Source: Lamellibrachia columna
Taxonomy: Eukaryota; Annelida; Polychaeta; Sabellida; Siboglinidae
Assembly (NCBI GenBank): GCA_963662155.1
Contig: OY759263.1
Location: 26,176,548-26,240,547, forward strand
Direction: 5' to 3'
DNA: 64,000 nt
The number at the start of each line of letters is the position of its first letter. Within the stretch, counting starts at the first letter, position 1. The notes beneath the pieces were generated by a model that worked only from the letters and a program-made list of their open reading frames with translations, had not been told where the DNA came from and did no database searches. Position numbers and translations under genes: made by a program. This document shows positions 34,533 through 46,392 of the stretch, one piece after another.

Positions 34533-34808
34533 CCACAAATACGGTGCACTTGCGACGTCTATCGTCATGTATGTCTTCTCGGACGCTGGCATCGAGCACT
34601 TCAGTCCTTCGCCCCTGTATCGCTCCGCAGACTCGCTCTGCACGAGGAACCGTTGGATGTCCGGCCGTTGGAAGTAGCGCCTCCAGCCGCGGTCAGCCTT
34701 CGCATCATACTCCAGCTCCGATGACTGGTCATCGCCTGGCAGTTTCATGTCTATTGGGGGCAGACGAGACGGCCGCTGAAAAACCTCCCTCAGCGCCGAT
34801 TTCATCGT
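34533..34808 (-). CDS. Candidate exon with YF-RPD motif, unidentified protein
   Basis: A GC-rich open stretch of 92 codons between an acceptor (TAATTGCAG|ACGATG, 34809) and a donor (TGG|GTAGGT, 34533/34532), phase 0 at both ends. It encodes SALREVFQRPSRLPPIDM, an acidic linker, then YDAKADRGWRRYFQRPDIQ and RYRGEGLKCSMPASEKTYM. The YDA..D....YF.RPD..... block matches the exon at 13.6 kb, so the two are related genes or parts of one family. It could instead be a first exon using the ATG at 34805. Function unknown; the splice sites are predictions by eye. Confidence 0.45.
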
Positions 34809-34819
34809 CTGCAATTATT

Positions 34820-35360
34820 ACTAATTTTTACTGTTATTTTATTCACCCTGCATACCGGAGAAGATACATTCAAATACATGTTCACATATAAAAGACACAC
34901 GATAAAATAGTAAAATTATTAGCAGAATGACTAGTGACAATAAATACAATGACACGATATAATATGTCAGCCCAATATAAATGATGTAATATAGTTATAA
35001 CAAAATTACAGTGCAGTGGTTAAAAGATGGACTAAAAGATATCAATTCGAATAGTATGGCTTGTTGAAGTTATCGTTGCACAAAAGATGTCTGACCGAAT
35101 CAAAATGACCACCACAATAGAACAATTGCGCCATCTGTTGGATCATTGCGTAAATCTTTAGCCACCTGGCGTCCACTACGTTAATCAACGCTTGTGCAAT
35201 GCAAACGTATATACATACACTTGTGAGTTAAATGACAATGACGTCGTTAGAACTCCTATGCTTAGCTGTTTGTCGTTTTTGTTTGATCACTGCCTTTTTG
35301 ACTATGATACGTGGGTGAATATTATATGTGTCAAAGTTCTGTTTTATAGACCACTGACCC
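34820..35360. other. AT-rich non-coding interval
   Basis: Nothing recognisable beyond the acceptor-like sequence of the exon at 34808. Confidence 0.45.
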
Positions 35361-35486
35361 TATAGGGGCTTTCGTGTATACCAACACGTGACGTCACATT
35401 CGCACATCCGCAGTACGCTGGCTGGCAAAAGCCGCAAACCAGCCGAGTTTTCTCTAACAAATGCCTTGCGATGCTCGAACAAACAT

Positions 35487-35731
35487 GAATGACTACTGGG
35501 CTAAGTACGCCCATGTTTTAGATCCCAGTGCGAGGAAATGTTACAATAAGAAACTAGAGCACGGTGATGGCTTTAGTAAGTTACCAGATCTGTATTTTCT
35601 TCAAAACGGGTGGTAGAACGACTCAACCTCTGACCCAATTAACGTTCGGCATTACGCGATCAACAAGCCAGAAATGTTCAGCCGAAAGTCTGTGAAAGCT
35701 TATAAATCACTCACTAGTACAGTTGCATGAT
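35487..35731 (+). pseudogene. MNDYW...AYKSL partial ORF in TIR element copy 1
   Basis: From ATG at about 35487 the frame reads MNDYWAKYAHVLDP, a NKKLEHG segment, KLPDLYFLQNGW, then a TAG, then a part with INKPEMFSRKSVKAYKSL and a stop. The same protein is encoded by copy 2 with different stops, so the ancestral element had it open. LPDP-W...W and the INxPxxFSxxSVKAYKSL line resemble the N-terminal region of metazoan proteins that carry SWIM zinc finger and YqaJ-type nuclease domains. That assignment is from memory and tentative. Confidence 0.5.
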
Positions 35732-36136
35732 AAATATTAAACTTTGTGTCATATCAATAAACGGCTTAACGATTTTGTTAGCCAGGAAACAACATTTTAC
35801 ATTACCCATGAATGGGGTCAATGACAGCGGCAGAGCCAGTGTCGCGGGCGTGGGCCTAGGGCAAGGCTAGGCCGGCTGTTACAGGGTTCAGAGATTACAA
35901 ACATTTCCTTTTTCGGCGTTCATTCTGCTTTAATTTTATATAACAGCTGGCAACAGTCATGAATAAAATATATCCATTGGTAATATTACCCGTTAATAGC
36001 GGTTCAAAGTTGAAATGTCGTCCACAAACTAGTGCCCTGCGCGGGCCTAGAACTTGATCCCAAGCCCGGCCCGCAATTAGGAATTAGAGTCCAGGCCCGA
36101 TCCGGCCCGCAATAATTTTTCAAGCCCGGCTCGGCC

Positions 36137-37494
36137 GCAACATTTTTTTCCGATAATGGGTCCTGGCAAGTAGTGCCTCGCGTGGTCGTGATTGGCTACG
36201 GAGAATTGCTGACCTCTGAACTCTTGCCAGCGTTTGTGGTGGCAAAAATGGCGCGTTGCTTGAAACTAAATGTTTCAGAAATAACTGCACTACAGGTGAG
36301 TGTTGGTCCTTTTCCTGAATGTTTTTCATATGTGGACGTATTGGAAATCATTGATATTATATACTAATCTTAGCAAACAATTTGACGAAAGTACTTTAGC
36401 GTATCATCTGTCACTGTCACTGACAGCTAGGCAAGTTGTTCAATGTTTATTTGGGATAGATCGTGTGGTGCTTTGACTTCAGTTCTAGGGTTTCGCGTTC
36501 AAAGCTTTGTGGGTTCGACTTTTGTTTTTTCCTTTTTTTATATTTTCTTCATTTATGTTATATTATGGCACCAATGGAGCATTACTTTATAAGGTAAATT
36601 ATACTAAAATTAAGTCGAAAGCTTTGCAATTAAACTAACAAAAAAATATGTTCAGTCTAATTCCATTAACTTCAAAAATTCTTTAATTATATATCCTGCA
36701 TGAAGATGGTCAATAACATTAGTTATATCCTTATTGGTTTGTCTTTAAATGTGAATAAAGACACACGTGTAGTGCATAGGTTGTCTTTAAGATTGATGCT
36801 ACCAGACTTGTTGATTTGTTTATAATGTTCATGCTCTATACGAGTAAAATATTCGTTATTTTTTTTTCAGAAAAGTGAAATAATCAGTCACTTTATTAAC
36901 CCAAACTGTAAAATAATTTGGAAAAGTTCTTGTAGTTGGTTGACATAGACCAGGTTTTTCTCTAATTAGCTTTACAGGCATTAAAACATGAAACATGGAA
37001 TGCCTTTTTGCCATATGTTCTATTATTTGTTTTCTCAAAATAGTCAATACTTGTTGTTTAAGCTTTCATGGCACATACTCTTTTTAATCGAGTGATATTC
37101 TTAGCAATAATGTTTGTTATACCTTCTCATATTGTGCTCATGGCTTGTTTTGTTTGTTTTATATGATTGTAATAAATAATTATTGATTGACTGAAAGTTT
37201 GTCCCTGCTTTTATGGCGGCACAATTCTAAGAGTAATCCACGTTGATTTCATGTGTTTGTTATAGTTTGTACAATTACAAAAAACTGTTTGATTTATCAA
37301 AACAAGTGCAAGTGAAATTACCGTTATTTTTAACAGGTCAAGTTCAAGCCACGTGTCATTGTTGACATAGGTTCAATTGAACACGTGTATTGCTGTTATG
37401 AATTAGAGAGTTCGGAGGTCAACTATTCTCAGCAGCCAATCATGTCCGCCTAAGGCGCTGCTTGCCAGGACCCATTATGGGAAAAAAAAATTGC
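36137..37494. mobile_element. Innermost TIR element, about 1.36 kb
   Basis: TIRs of about 88 bp: GCAACATTTTTTTCCGATAA / TGGGTCCTGGCAAG on the left, and inverted GCAATTTTTTTTTCCCATAA / TGGGTCCTGGCAAG on the right. Both continue with TGATTGGCT, then GAGAAT and TGACCTC-GAACTCT. It splits the GC-rich arm of the hAT copy; copy 2 of the hAT has an uninterrupted site there. Target duplication is ambiguous because the site is CGGCC-rich. No long ORF. Confidence 0.85.
36249..36296 (+). pseudogene. Short start exon with donor in the inner TIR element
   Basis: AAAATGGCGCGTTGCTTG opens a 16-codon frame (MARCLKLNVSEITALQ) ending exactly at CTACAG|GTGAGT. It lies just inside the left TIR, so it may be the first exon of the transposase gene of the full-length parent, now without its downstream exons. 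Too short for family assignment. Confidence 0.3.
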
Positions 37495-37709
37495 GGCCCG
37501 GCCCAGGCCCGCAAACTAGAATTTAGGCCCAGACCCGCCCCAGGCCCGACCCTGACCGTTAATGTTTGGCCCAGGTCCGGCCCGGCCCGGCCCGGCCCGG
37601 CCCGCAAGTTTCAGGCCCAGGCCCGGCCCATACCCGCGGGCCAAAGATGGGTAAGTTTTGAGAAGATAAACCTATAATCTTATAACAAAGACGAAAATTT
37701 GTTTTTCGT

Positions 37710-37818
<109 letters not shown>

Positions 37819-38749
37819 AGAAAAACTTCTTAGTGTCATTACTATTAAATATGATAACATTTGTTATATTTGGCTTTAATGTATTGGCTTATGGTTAGGG
37901 TAGGATATTTGTTTATCTAACCCTGACTTAACCCATATGCAAACCATAACCCCAATTTATATTGTTAATTGAATTAGCTCAACTAAGTTAACATAATTTA
38001 ATATGATATTTCAATTAAATTTCACCCACTGGCACTGACACCCAGTGGCATTTCCAGCAGGCCTGCAGTCACTAGCCTGAGACAGACAGGTTCAGACATG
38101 TGTGAATTAGTACAAGTGTGAATGAATTAGGACTGGGGAGAAATACCAATTACCAACTGGGTTGGGTACTGGGTAGTGGGCTAGTGGCCTAGTGGGCACT
38201 TCGCAGGTCATTCAGGTGGGCAATGTTTAGAGGGAAGACCTAAACAATAGAATGTCCACTGGTTGGGTCAAAGGGTGATAAGTTGATGGTTAATCATGGT
38301 TTAATTGCCTCTGCAAATATTTCTAAAGTAAACATTTGGGGCTGGCTACTTCCAGCCAAGTGAACTTATGGGGCCATTAGTATCCATGCAAGGTCTCAAT
38401 TTGCAACTATATAATACTAAAGAAATAATTTTAAGCATTCATTAACCGGAATTACAATTTATAATCAGTTTTTATCAAAAAATAAAGTAATAATCGGTGT
38501 TTTGTATGAATATTTTATTATGTCCAGGCCCAGCCCAGGCCCGGCCCGGCCCACTCACACTAAGCCCAGGCCCGGCCCTGGCCCGCAGTATGTAGGCCCT
38601 GGCCCGGCCCGCGAAATTATGTAGAGGCTCGGCCCGCGAGCTGCGGGCCGGGCCGGGCTTGGACCCAAAGCCCGGCCCGCGCAGGGCACTACCACAAACA
38701 CGGTCGTTTACCAATGTTTACATCTGATCTTTTTTCCTCTTTTGGGATG

Positions 38750-38880
38750 CGATGAAACGACAATGAGCCGTCCACACAGCGACTAGCACATCCCACAACA
38801 ACACAGGACACAAGGTGTGTGTCAAAACGCACACAATGCAAACTATAACAGAAACGCAACCAGCAAAATACACTGAAACA
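38750..38880 (-). pseudogene. THAP-like N-terminal exon in TIR element copy 1
   Basis: On the minus strand, reading inward from the right end of the element: a VVVGCASRCVDGSLSFHRIPKEE line. It has the start of a THAP zinc finger (Cys, then GC..R, then SFHRIPK). It runs into the hAT insertion. THAP domains are the DNA-binding domains of P-element and Kolobok-type transposases. Confidence 0.55.
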
Positions 38881-38997
38881 ATGTCACATCTGATCGTCTT
38901 GCCAGCCAGTGCGGCCAGACGATCACGTGATTAGGCTCGTGACGTCACCGTGAAAGCCCCTATTAATGCAGCTGAATAGATCGACCTTCGCGGCTAA

Positions 38998-39990
38998 GTA
39001 GGCAGGTACTTTTGCAGTTTAGCCCCACACCCTAAATAACCACGAAAACGGTCATATACAGCCACCAAGCTTCTCCTACGTGACTATCACGTGATCAAAA
39101 AATTACACTCGCTGTGCAATAAACGATCAAAACTGACAAAAACTAAACATCGTTAGCCAAAGCTTCGTGTGAAGTTCTCAGGAACTCCGTTTGGCAGCGC
39201 AACTTTAACTGACGGTGCGACTGGTGATTTTAGACCACACTTTATTTTCACATAGGCAACCATTGTAACGTTTCTTTCATATAATATCAATAAAATAAGG
39301 GTATATAATTAACTTAGATTACTTAATCTAGAAAATGTTAGTGAAAATTGTTTTTTTGCTATAACAAGTTTTGTAAAATGTTACAAAGTAGTAGGGAAAA
39401 AATAAGCATAAAGATATGCTTTTATATAATTAAAATGTATTCCCCTGTAAAGCAAACAAACAATGTTGGTTTGTGTTTTGTTGTGTCATTAATGTACAAA
39501 TATGTTATTTATAAATAACTAAATATAATTTTACTACATTGCAAAAATAGATAATATAGATATATAATTGTATATATCCACTAATCAATTTTGTCTTGAA
39601 TGCATATTAAATTTAAGATATATAATTTAATTATATTCCCTTATTTATTGACATTGTAGGATTCAAAGAAACGTTATAATGGTCGCCTATGTTAACAATA
39701 GTTGTGGTTTAAACCCACCAGGTGCACCAGCAATTATAGTGGCGCTGCCAAACGGATTTCATGAGAACTTCATACATCGCGAAACATTGGCTATTGATGT
39801 TCAGTTTTTGTTAATTTTTACCATTTATTACACCGTAAATGTGTTTTTTGATCACGTGACATGTCACGTTGCATGAGTACATATGTGGTAGATATATGTA
39901 GACATTTGGAGACTGTAGGTGACCGTTTTCATGGTTATTTGTGGTGTGGGGCTAAACCGCAAGAAAACAGCGCCTCCTGCCCTGGATTAA
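38998..39990. mobile_element. Foldback element with arms of about 280 bp
   Basis: The left arm (39014-39275) and the reverse complement of the right arm (39670-39975) match throughout: GTTTAGCCCCACACC, AATAACCA-GAAAACGGTCA, CACGTGATCAAAAAA, CCGTTTGGCAGCGC, ACATAGGC-ACCAT-TAACGTTTC. The 39276-39669 loop is AT-rich and unrelated. No transposase. Located just 3' of the THAP-type element. Confidence 0.88.
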
Positions 39991-39994
39991 CGAT

Positions 39995-42340
39995 TCATAA
40001 ATGATAGAGCCTCCTAGGCTTGTCTGATCAAAGAAATTTTAGAATTTGTATTGAAAATATGGAGAATAAGGTTTATAAAAATATATTTTGATATATAATA
40101 TAACATAGGACACTTTCATGATATTCATACCCAGAAAAAAACGACCTTGTATGCCTACCAGACATTACTATTGTTCGTATGCTGATGCTTGTCTCGTTCT
40201 TGGCCACGTGACAGTAATTGTCCTTTTTATGGAAGAGGTATGGCAAGCCAGTCTTGTCATAAAAGTAGGACTAATTACAACGTTAAATATACGAGAAAAA
40301 GTTAACTACGTTAACATTATATATACAATACAAATATCTGTGTATGTGTTTTTTTAAACGTGTGGAAGAGCTATGACAAGAATGACTTTTCATAAAAGTT
40401 GAAATAATTGGAACAATGTGGTAAAATGAAAAAATAACAGTATATGAACTACGAGATAATGTGTGTTTATAAAACGTGTGAATTTTGTCTTCTTCAGAAT
40501 CAACCCCAGAAAAAACTTACCGAAAAAAACAAGGTCTGATGTAAATAACTTACACTTTCACTTACAAAAATTAAATTGTTGTCATCCTTTTCCATATAAA
40601 ACAAATTTCTCATGAAAATTCACAATGGTAAAATTATATTTCGATAAGTTCTTTCATGCGTGAGTAAACAAATGTTTACTTTTTAAAAAATTATCAAAGA
40701 AAAACTTGGAAATCATATTGCCAGCCCCTAGATACATTTCAACCTTGGTTTTCTTTTAACTGTTTCAATAACACTTTTTTATGAGTAATAAAACAATTCC
40801 TTATATAACAGTAAGTCCCTTAAATATGACAATTGTGGGCACTGCATATGACACAGGCACGCAAACGCACAATTGTTTTTAAATGTCACTAACAATTAAC
40901 GTTTTCTTTTAATCAAATGAAATGTCCTTGTGGTCATTCAATCGCTTTAATTTGCACAAAAATAATAATTAAAAGTTAGTATCAACAGCTAATATGTACG
41001 CAACTAGTCGCAATAATCACCCAAAAGAGATGACATACAACAAACGGCCGTATGACGTTAACAGATTTATCTCATTTATTGTCAGTACGGCTTGCCATAT
41101 ATATAGGTTTCATTGTGCAGCATTCCTCATCTCGTGCGACATGGTTCGGACGTTCAATATTCGTAAGTTTTTCAAAAACACTTTTCTAATAATTTTTTTT
41201 ATTGAATAGATGAAGTAGCTGTTAGTGATTTGGTATATCGATATGATCTCTTCACAAAATGGTTCACATTTAAGATTTTTTAAACGGCATATTCTATTAA
41301 GTAGGTTGAATTCAACGCCGACCAGTATGCACATTTGGTACTGCAGGCCACCTCAACAGCGCAAAAGTGCGACATTGAATGCTGTATTACACAAAGTAAG
41401 AACAGCTTTTGGTTAGAAAAGTGTTGCTTATTGTTTATCGTCCAATTTCGGTTAATTTTATCGATAACTTGACTACTTACCGATTTCTTTCCGAGAATCC
41501 CACTTTTTCATACAAACACACCTACGGCGTAAAGTGACACTTGGTTGTGTTTACTTATTTCCCCTGAATTTTCTAATGAATAAATGTTGCCACTTGAACT
41601 ACTCAAATAATTAACGCTGGATACGATCGAAGACGAATGGATGTTATGACGTAGTCAAGTGACGTCACAAAACGGCGCGTAGTTATAGCAGCTACACTTA
41701 ACTACCATTTCGACAGGCCAAAGCGTAAGTAACGTTTTTATATATAAAACAATCCCAATATGTATGTATTGCATGCATGCACGCATGCACACATGCGTGC
41801 ACGAATGTATGCATGTATGTATGTATGTATGTATGTATGTATGTATGTATGTATGTATGTATGTATGTATGTATGATGTACGTATGTATGCCTAGGCTCT
41901 CGCTACCGTTGGCCATTTGGGCCATTGGTCACGCGGCATCGAATTTAGCTAAAAAATACCCATTTGAGCCAATTTGGCCACCACCATTTTCGTTGAAAAT
42001 CTTGCAGCAAATTTGTTGTTATCTTCATATCCACATAAATGTTTTGGATCACACGAATTCTGAACATATCGACCATACTCAATAGCCATGTTCGTTTTCT
42101 CCAAATGTTTACATGTTAATTGTCAAACGTGATAAGATCGATAGTGATAAATGGTGGCGCCACCTCACGGAGTTAGTCGAGGCACAAGTGGGCGAGTGAC
42201 CAACTAGCTAGACAATCCGCTACGCTGAAAAACATTCTCTGCCTAGCGGGAGACCAGAAAATAGATCCAGATTCATTTACAAGTTACGACGGACAGAGAT
42301 ATGCTGCTTGTAAGTTTTAATTTATGGCAACAATAATACT
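39995..42340. other. AT-rich non-coding interval
   Basis: No exon recognised. Holds the (GTAT)n / (GCAT)n microsatellite at 41763-41890. Confidence 0.45.
41763..41890. repeat. (GTAT)n / (GCAY)n microsatellite
   Basis: GCATGCACGCATGCACACAT-type units grade into a pure (GTAT)n run. Confidence 0.95.
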
Positions 42341-42351
42341 GTTGCCATATA

Positions 42352-42433
42352 TAATTGTAGAAACGCGTATGCATCACTAAATTAGTTTATAATCATAAGC
42401 TAATTGAATGATGCATACACGTTTCTAGAATTA
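42352..42433. repeat. 39-bp-arm hairpin
   Basis: Arms 42352-42390 and 42395-42433 share TAATTSTAGAAACG, GTATGCATCA and AATTAG at matching places (about 33 of 39 paired) with a 4-nt loop. Confidence 0.85.
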
Positions 42434-42439
42434 CATAAC

Positions 42440-43390
42440 GAATAACGTGTTTAACATTAAAATTATTTAATTAAAATAGCACATGTACGTTTTTAGCGGG
42501 CTAGCGAAGTGCCTCGGCTGAAACGGCGCGCATACGTCACTCAGGCCTGCCCTGTGGGGAGGGGGGTGTCCGGGCAGCGAACGTCACGGAGCGTTACATG
42601 GGGATGGGGTGGGGGAGGGGTCTTGCTACCGTTACGTTCGTTATTTAAAAACAAGTTTTGTGTGCTCGTCTAGCTGCCGATATCAGACTGGTAGTATTTA
42701 TTACTGTTTTGTAGTGGCGCACTAAACGAATACATGGTTTATTATTAGTTCTACAGACCTATATTCTACACGTGAACTACATGTCTATGCATAATAAGTG
42801 GGGGTCTTTCTCAAAAAGAAAGTAGTTTTAGGGGGCGTGCACGCCAGCGTGACTAGGGAGTGAGGGGTCCCACAAAATAGCATAACGTACTTTATGGATA
42901 GCCCCTTAAATAATTTTATATAAAAGCCTGTTAAATTCATAATGGCAAAGTTATGGAACTGAAACTTGGTGCATAAAAAATGTAATAAAAAATAACTTTT
43001 TCAGGAAAATAATTGTATTGGAATATGACAAATGGTAATAGTTGCAGTCCATGCATAAGTGTTGGAATTTTCTGTGAAAAGTCCTTGTCCAAGCCTAAAT
43101 AAAATGTGGAATAACTTCTGAACTAATAAATATATTTAAAACATCATAAATAGTAATAAACCTACACAGTTTGCCTTAAAGCATTTATATGGTAATGAAA
43201 CAATTTTAGTTTTTTTCTGATATACCTAACTGCATTTCTTGTTTTTATTTATGCTCTTCTGTCTGGTGGTGGTAGAAGTGTAAAGGCACTCAAGAAATCG
43301 CTGTAATGCAACCCTACTTCAAACGAGACGGCATTTAATTGTGGGTATTCCTGCTAGCCCGAGATACCTAGGTGTACTTAATCCTGACAA
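42440..43390. other. Non-coding interval with G-rich block
   Basis: 42540-42640 and 42800-42860 contain G-rich runs with GTGTCCGGGCAGCGAACGTC and GGGGCGTGCACGCCAGCGTG, reminiscent of a decayed transposon end, but no family could be named. Confidence 0.35.
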
Positions 43391-43396
43391 AGTGGC

Positions 43397-44420
43397 TCAA
43401 GTTCTCCGTGTAGAGTCAACACCCCTGTGCCTGTGTTCAAACCAAGTTATCCGAGTAGAGTCAACACCCCAGTGCCTGCGTCCAAACCAAGTTCTCCGAA
43501 TAGAGTCAGCACCCCTGTGCCTGTGTTCAAACCAAGTTCTCCGAGTAGAGTCAACACCCCAGTGCCTGCGTCCAAATCAAGTTCTCCGAATAGAGTCAGC
43601 ACCCCTGTGCCTGTGTCCAAACCAAGTTCTCCGAATAGAGTCAGCACCCCTGTGCCTGTGTTCAAACCAAGTTCTCCGAATAGAGTCAGCACCCCAGTGC
43701 CTGCGTCCAAACCAAGTTCTCCGAATAGAGTCAGCACCCCTGTGCCTGTGTTCAAACCAAGTTCTCCGAGTAGAGTCAACACCCCAGTGCCTGCGTCCAA
43801 ATCAAGTTCTCCGAATAGAGTCAGCACCCCTGTGCCTGTGTCCAAACCAAGTTCTCGGAGTTAAGTCAGCACCCCTGTGCCTGTGTCCAAACCAAGTTCT
43901 CCGAATAGAGTCAGCACCCCAGTGCCTGCGTCCAAACCAAGTTCTCCGAGTTAAGTCAGCACCCCTGTGCCTGTGTCCAAACCAAGTTCTCCGAATAGAG
44001 TCAACACCCCAGTGCCTGCGTCCAAATCAAGTTCTCCGAATAGAGTCAGCACCCCTGTGCCTGTGTCCAAACCAAGTTCTCCGAGTTAAGTCAGCACCCC
44101 TGTGCCTGTGTTCAAACCAAGTTCTCCAAATAGAGTCAGCACCCCAGTGCCTGCGTCCAAACCAAGTTCTCCGAGTTAAGTCAGCACCCCTGTGCCTGTG
44201 TTCAAACCAAGTTCTCCGAGTAGAGTCAACACCCCAGTGCCTGCGTCCAAATCAAGTTCTCCGAATAGAGTCAGCACCCCTGTGCCTGTGTCCAAACCAA
44301 GTTCTCCGAATAGAGTCAGCACCCCAGTGCCTATGTTCAAACCAAGTTCTCCGAATAGAATCAGCACCACAGTGTCTGTGTTCAAACCAAGTTCTCCGAA
44401 TAGAATCAGCACCCCAGTTA
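43397..44420. repeat. 45-bp minisatellite, about 23 copies
   Basis: The unit is GTTCTCCGAATAGAGTCAGC / ACCCCTGTGCCTGTGTCCAA / ACCAA. Two variants, CCTGTGTYCAAA and CCTGCGTCCAAA, tend to alternate, giving a 90-bp higher-order period. The 15-codon period keeps one plus frame (362 codons) and parts of others open; a second frame reads TPVPVFKPSSPNRVS. No domain or splice evidence for a gene. Confidence 0.93.
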
Positions 44421-44435
44421 TGCATTTAATATCTG

Positions 44436-44476
44436 GCGATATATATATATATATATATATATATGCTGGAAAATAT

Positions 44477-44568
<92 letters not shown>
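44436..44568. repeat. (TA)n microsatellite
   Basis: Two (TA)n runs separated by about 20 bp, directly after the 45-bp minisatellite. Confidence 0.97.
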
Positions 44569-44569
<1 letters not shown>

Positions 44570-44571
<2 letters not shown>

Positions 44572-45505
44572 AAAATAAGTTAATATTAACTAGTATATTA
44601 TGGTGGAAACACTAAATAATTTATAATGTTACCAGTATATAATGCTATGTTTAAATACAAGTTGAGTTGCGTAGTCAAGGAATTGTTTCTAAAAAGAGAT
44701 CGTAACAACATTCTTCAAGTGTTATAATACAATTGTTTATTCAATGTAAAAAAATCAAACAATACATTTAGTACAACTTGACTAGCATTTTAGTATCTAA
44801 CATATACATGCTGACTGAAAAGTCACGTTGTTTAATCGTAAAACAACTAGCATTATTTATTAAAATTATACTGCTTCTACAATCTATGTACACGTAGTAT
44901 ATTTTCCAGCATTCACAAACTACTCAGAAAAGAGTTACGTATATCGAATTGAGTTTCTTATGCTGTTGACTCAGAACAGTGATTTGCACAGGTTTTCAAA
45001 AGGGCATGGCGCAGAGTCTGAAAAAAGCGCAAATTCGCTCGCGTAAAAATATTTTGAGGGTAAGGGGCCAGAATTAGGGGTAACCTATCACATGACATAC
45101 AAGAAATTTGTTTTAGTGAACAGATAGAAAACCGTTATTTTTCAGTACAATAACACTTTTTATTTAAACCCCAAGGTCAGGCTGAATGGGCGAGCCGCCT
45201 GTCCTTCTCGTGCAGCCAGGTTCTGGTACATTTTGTTATTTATTCCAATTAAACTTTAGCATAACATAACTTATTTTTTCATGACATAGTTTTGTAGGAA
45301 TAATATATTACTGGCGACATGGACTCTTTCTTCTATGCATAGCCTATGTCGGCTCTGCATAAACTTAGGTGAAACACGTATTATTATTAACCCTCAAAAT
45401 ACACCCAACCAAGAAACACTGGCAACACGCTTGTTTCCTCCAATTTTGCATCATTTCGTGAGAATCACTCTTAGCAGTCCTAGTTTTCACACAGAATATA
45501 TATTT
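44570..45505. other. AT-rich non-coding interval
   Basis: No exon, repeat array or transposon domain recognised. Confidence 0.45.
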
Positions 45506-45664
45506 TTACAGGGGCTTTCACGGTGACGTAACGCACCGATCACGTGATCGTTTCTCGGTGACTGGTTGGCAAAACACGCCTGATTGGCGGGATTTGTGTG
45601 TATTTCGCTAGACGCGTTTCTGGTTTGTTTGACATTTAAATTTTTTTTACACACGCCTACCAAC

Positions 45665-45760
45665 CATGGTTGTGTCCTGTGACGGATGTACCAGTCGCAG
45701 TGTGGATGGCGCCTTGTCATTGTCAAGAGGGAAAACTGTAACTGAAGGCGATCTGACTTA
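45665..45760 (+). pseudogene. THAP-like N-terminal exon in TIR element copy 2
   Basis: ATGGTTGTGTCCTGTGACGG starts MVVSCDGCTSRSVDGALS, which aligns with the copy 1 GCASRCVDGSLSFHRIPK line; the Cys-x2-Cys and the SR-VDG-LS spacing are kept. It ends in a stop after about 31 codons. Start codon close to the TIR, reading inward. Confidence 0.5.
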
Positions 45761-46084
45761 AACATTGCCAAGCAACTTTTTGTGGACAACATTTCATTAT
45801 TGTTATTACCGGTTAACATTGCCAATGGATATATTTCATTCATGAACGTTGGCAGCTGTTATATAAAACAAAAGCAGCACGAACGGCGAAAAAATAAACG
45901 TTTGTAATCTCTGAACCTTGTAACCATGGCCGACCTTAGTCCAATGCTCTGGCTTCGCGCCCGCTGTCGCTGCTTTTGACCCCATTCACGGGTAATAAAT
46001 ACATGGACGTTGTTTAAATGTTCTGTGTCTGGTAAACAACATTGCTAAGCCTTTTATTTATATGAAACAAAGTTTAATATTTAT

Positions 46085-46356
46085 CATACAACTGTGCTAG
46101 TGAGTAATTTATAAGCTTTCACCGACTCTTGGCTGAACATTTCTGGCATGTTGATCGCGTAGCGTCGAATGGGTCAGAGCCAGAGGCTGCGGTCATTCTG
46201 CCAGCCGTTTTGAGCAAAATACGGATCTGGTAACTTACTAGAGCCGCCATTGTACTCTAGTTTCTTATTGTAACGGTCCCTCTCACAGGGATCTAAGACA
46301 GTGGCATATTGAGCCCAGTACTCATTCATTTTGCCAACCAGCATACTGCGCATGTG
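46085..46356 (-). pseudogene. MNEYW...AYK partial ORF in TIR element copy 2
   Basis: Reads MNEYWAQYATVLDP, an RYNKKLEYNGG segment, KLPDPYFAQNGWQNDRSLW, then a stop, then a part with INMPEMFSQESVKAYK. About two thirds of residues match copy 1, and the stops are in different places. This supports a protein-coding ancestor rather than chance. It is convergent with the THAP-like exon at the other end. Confidence 0.5.
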
Positions 46357-46392
46357 CGAAAGTGACGCCACGTGTTGGTAAACGCGAAGCGT

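Larger units (their letters stand above)
45513..46392 (-). mobile_element. TIR element with THAP-like exon, copy 2
   Basis: The sister of 35363-38964 in opposite orientation. It starts AGGGGCTTTCACGGTGACGT and ends near GCCACGTGTTGGTAAACGCG; both ends share CTGGTTGGCAAAA. The right terminus is eroded. No hAT insertion is present, showing that the interruption in copy 1 came later. It is preceded by TTTA (TTAA-like). Confidence 0.8.
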
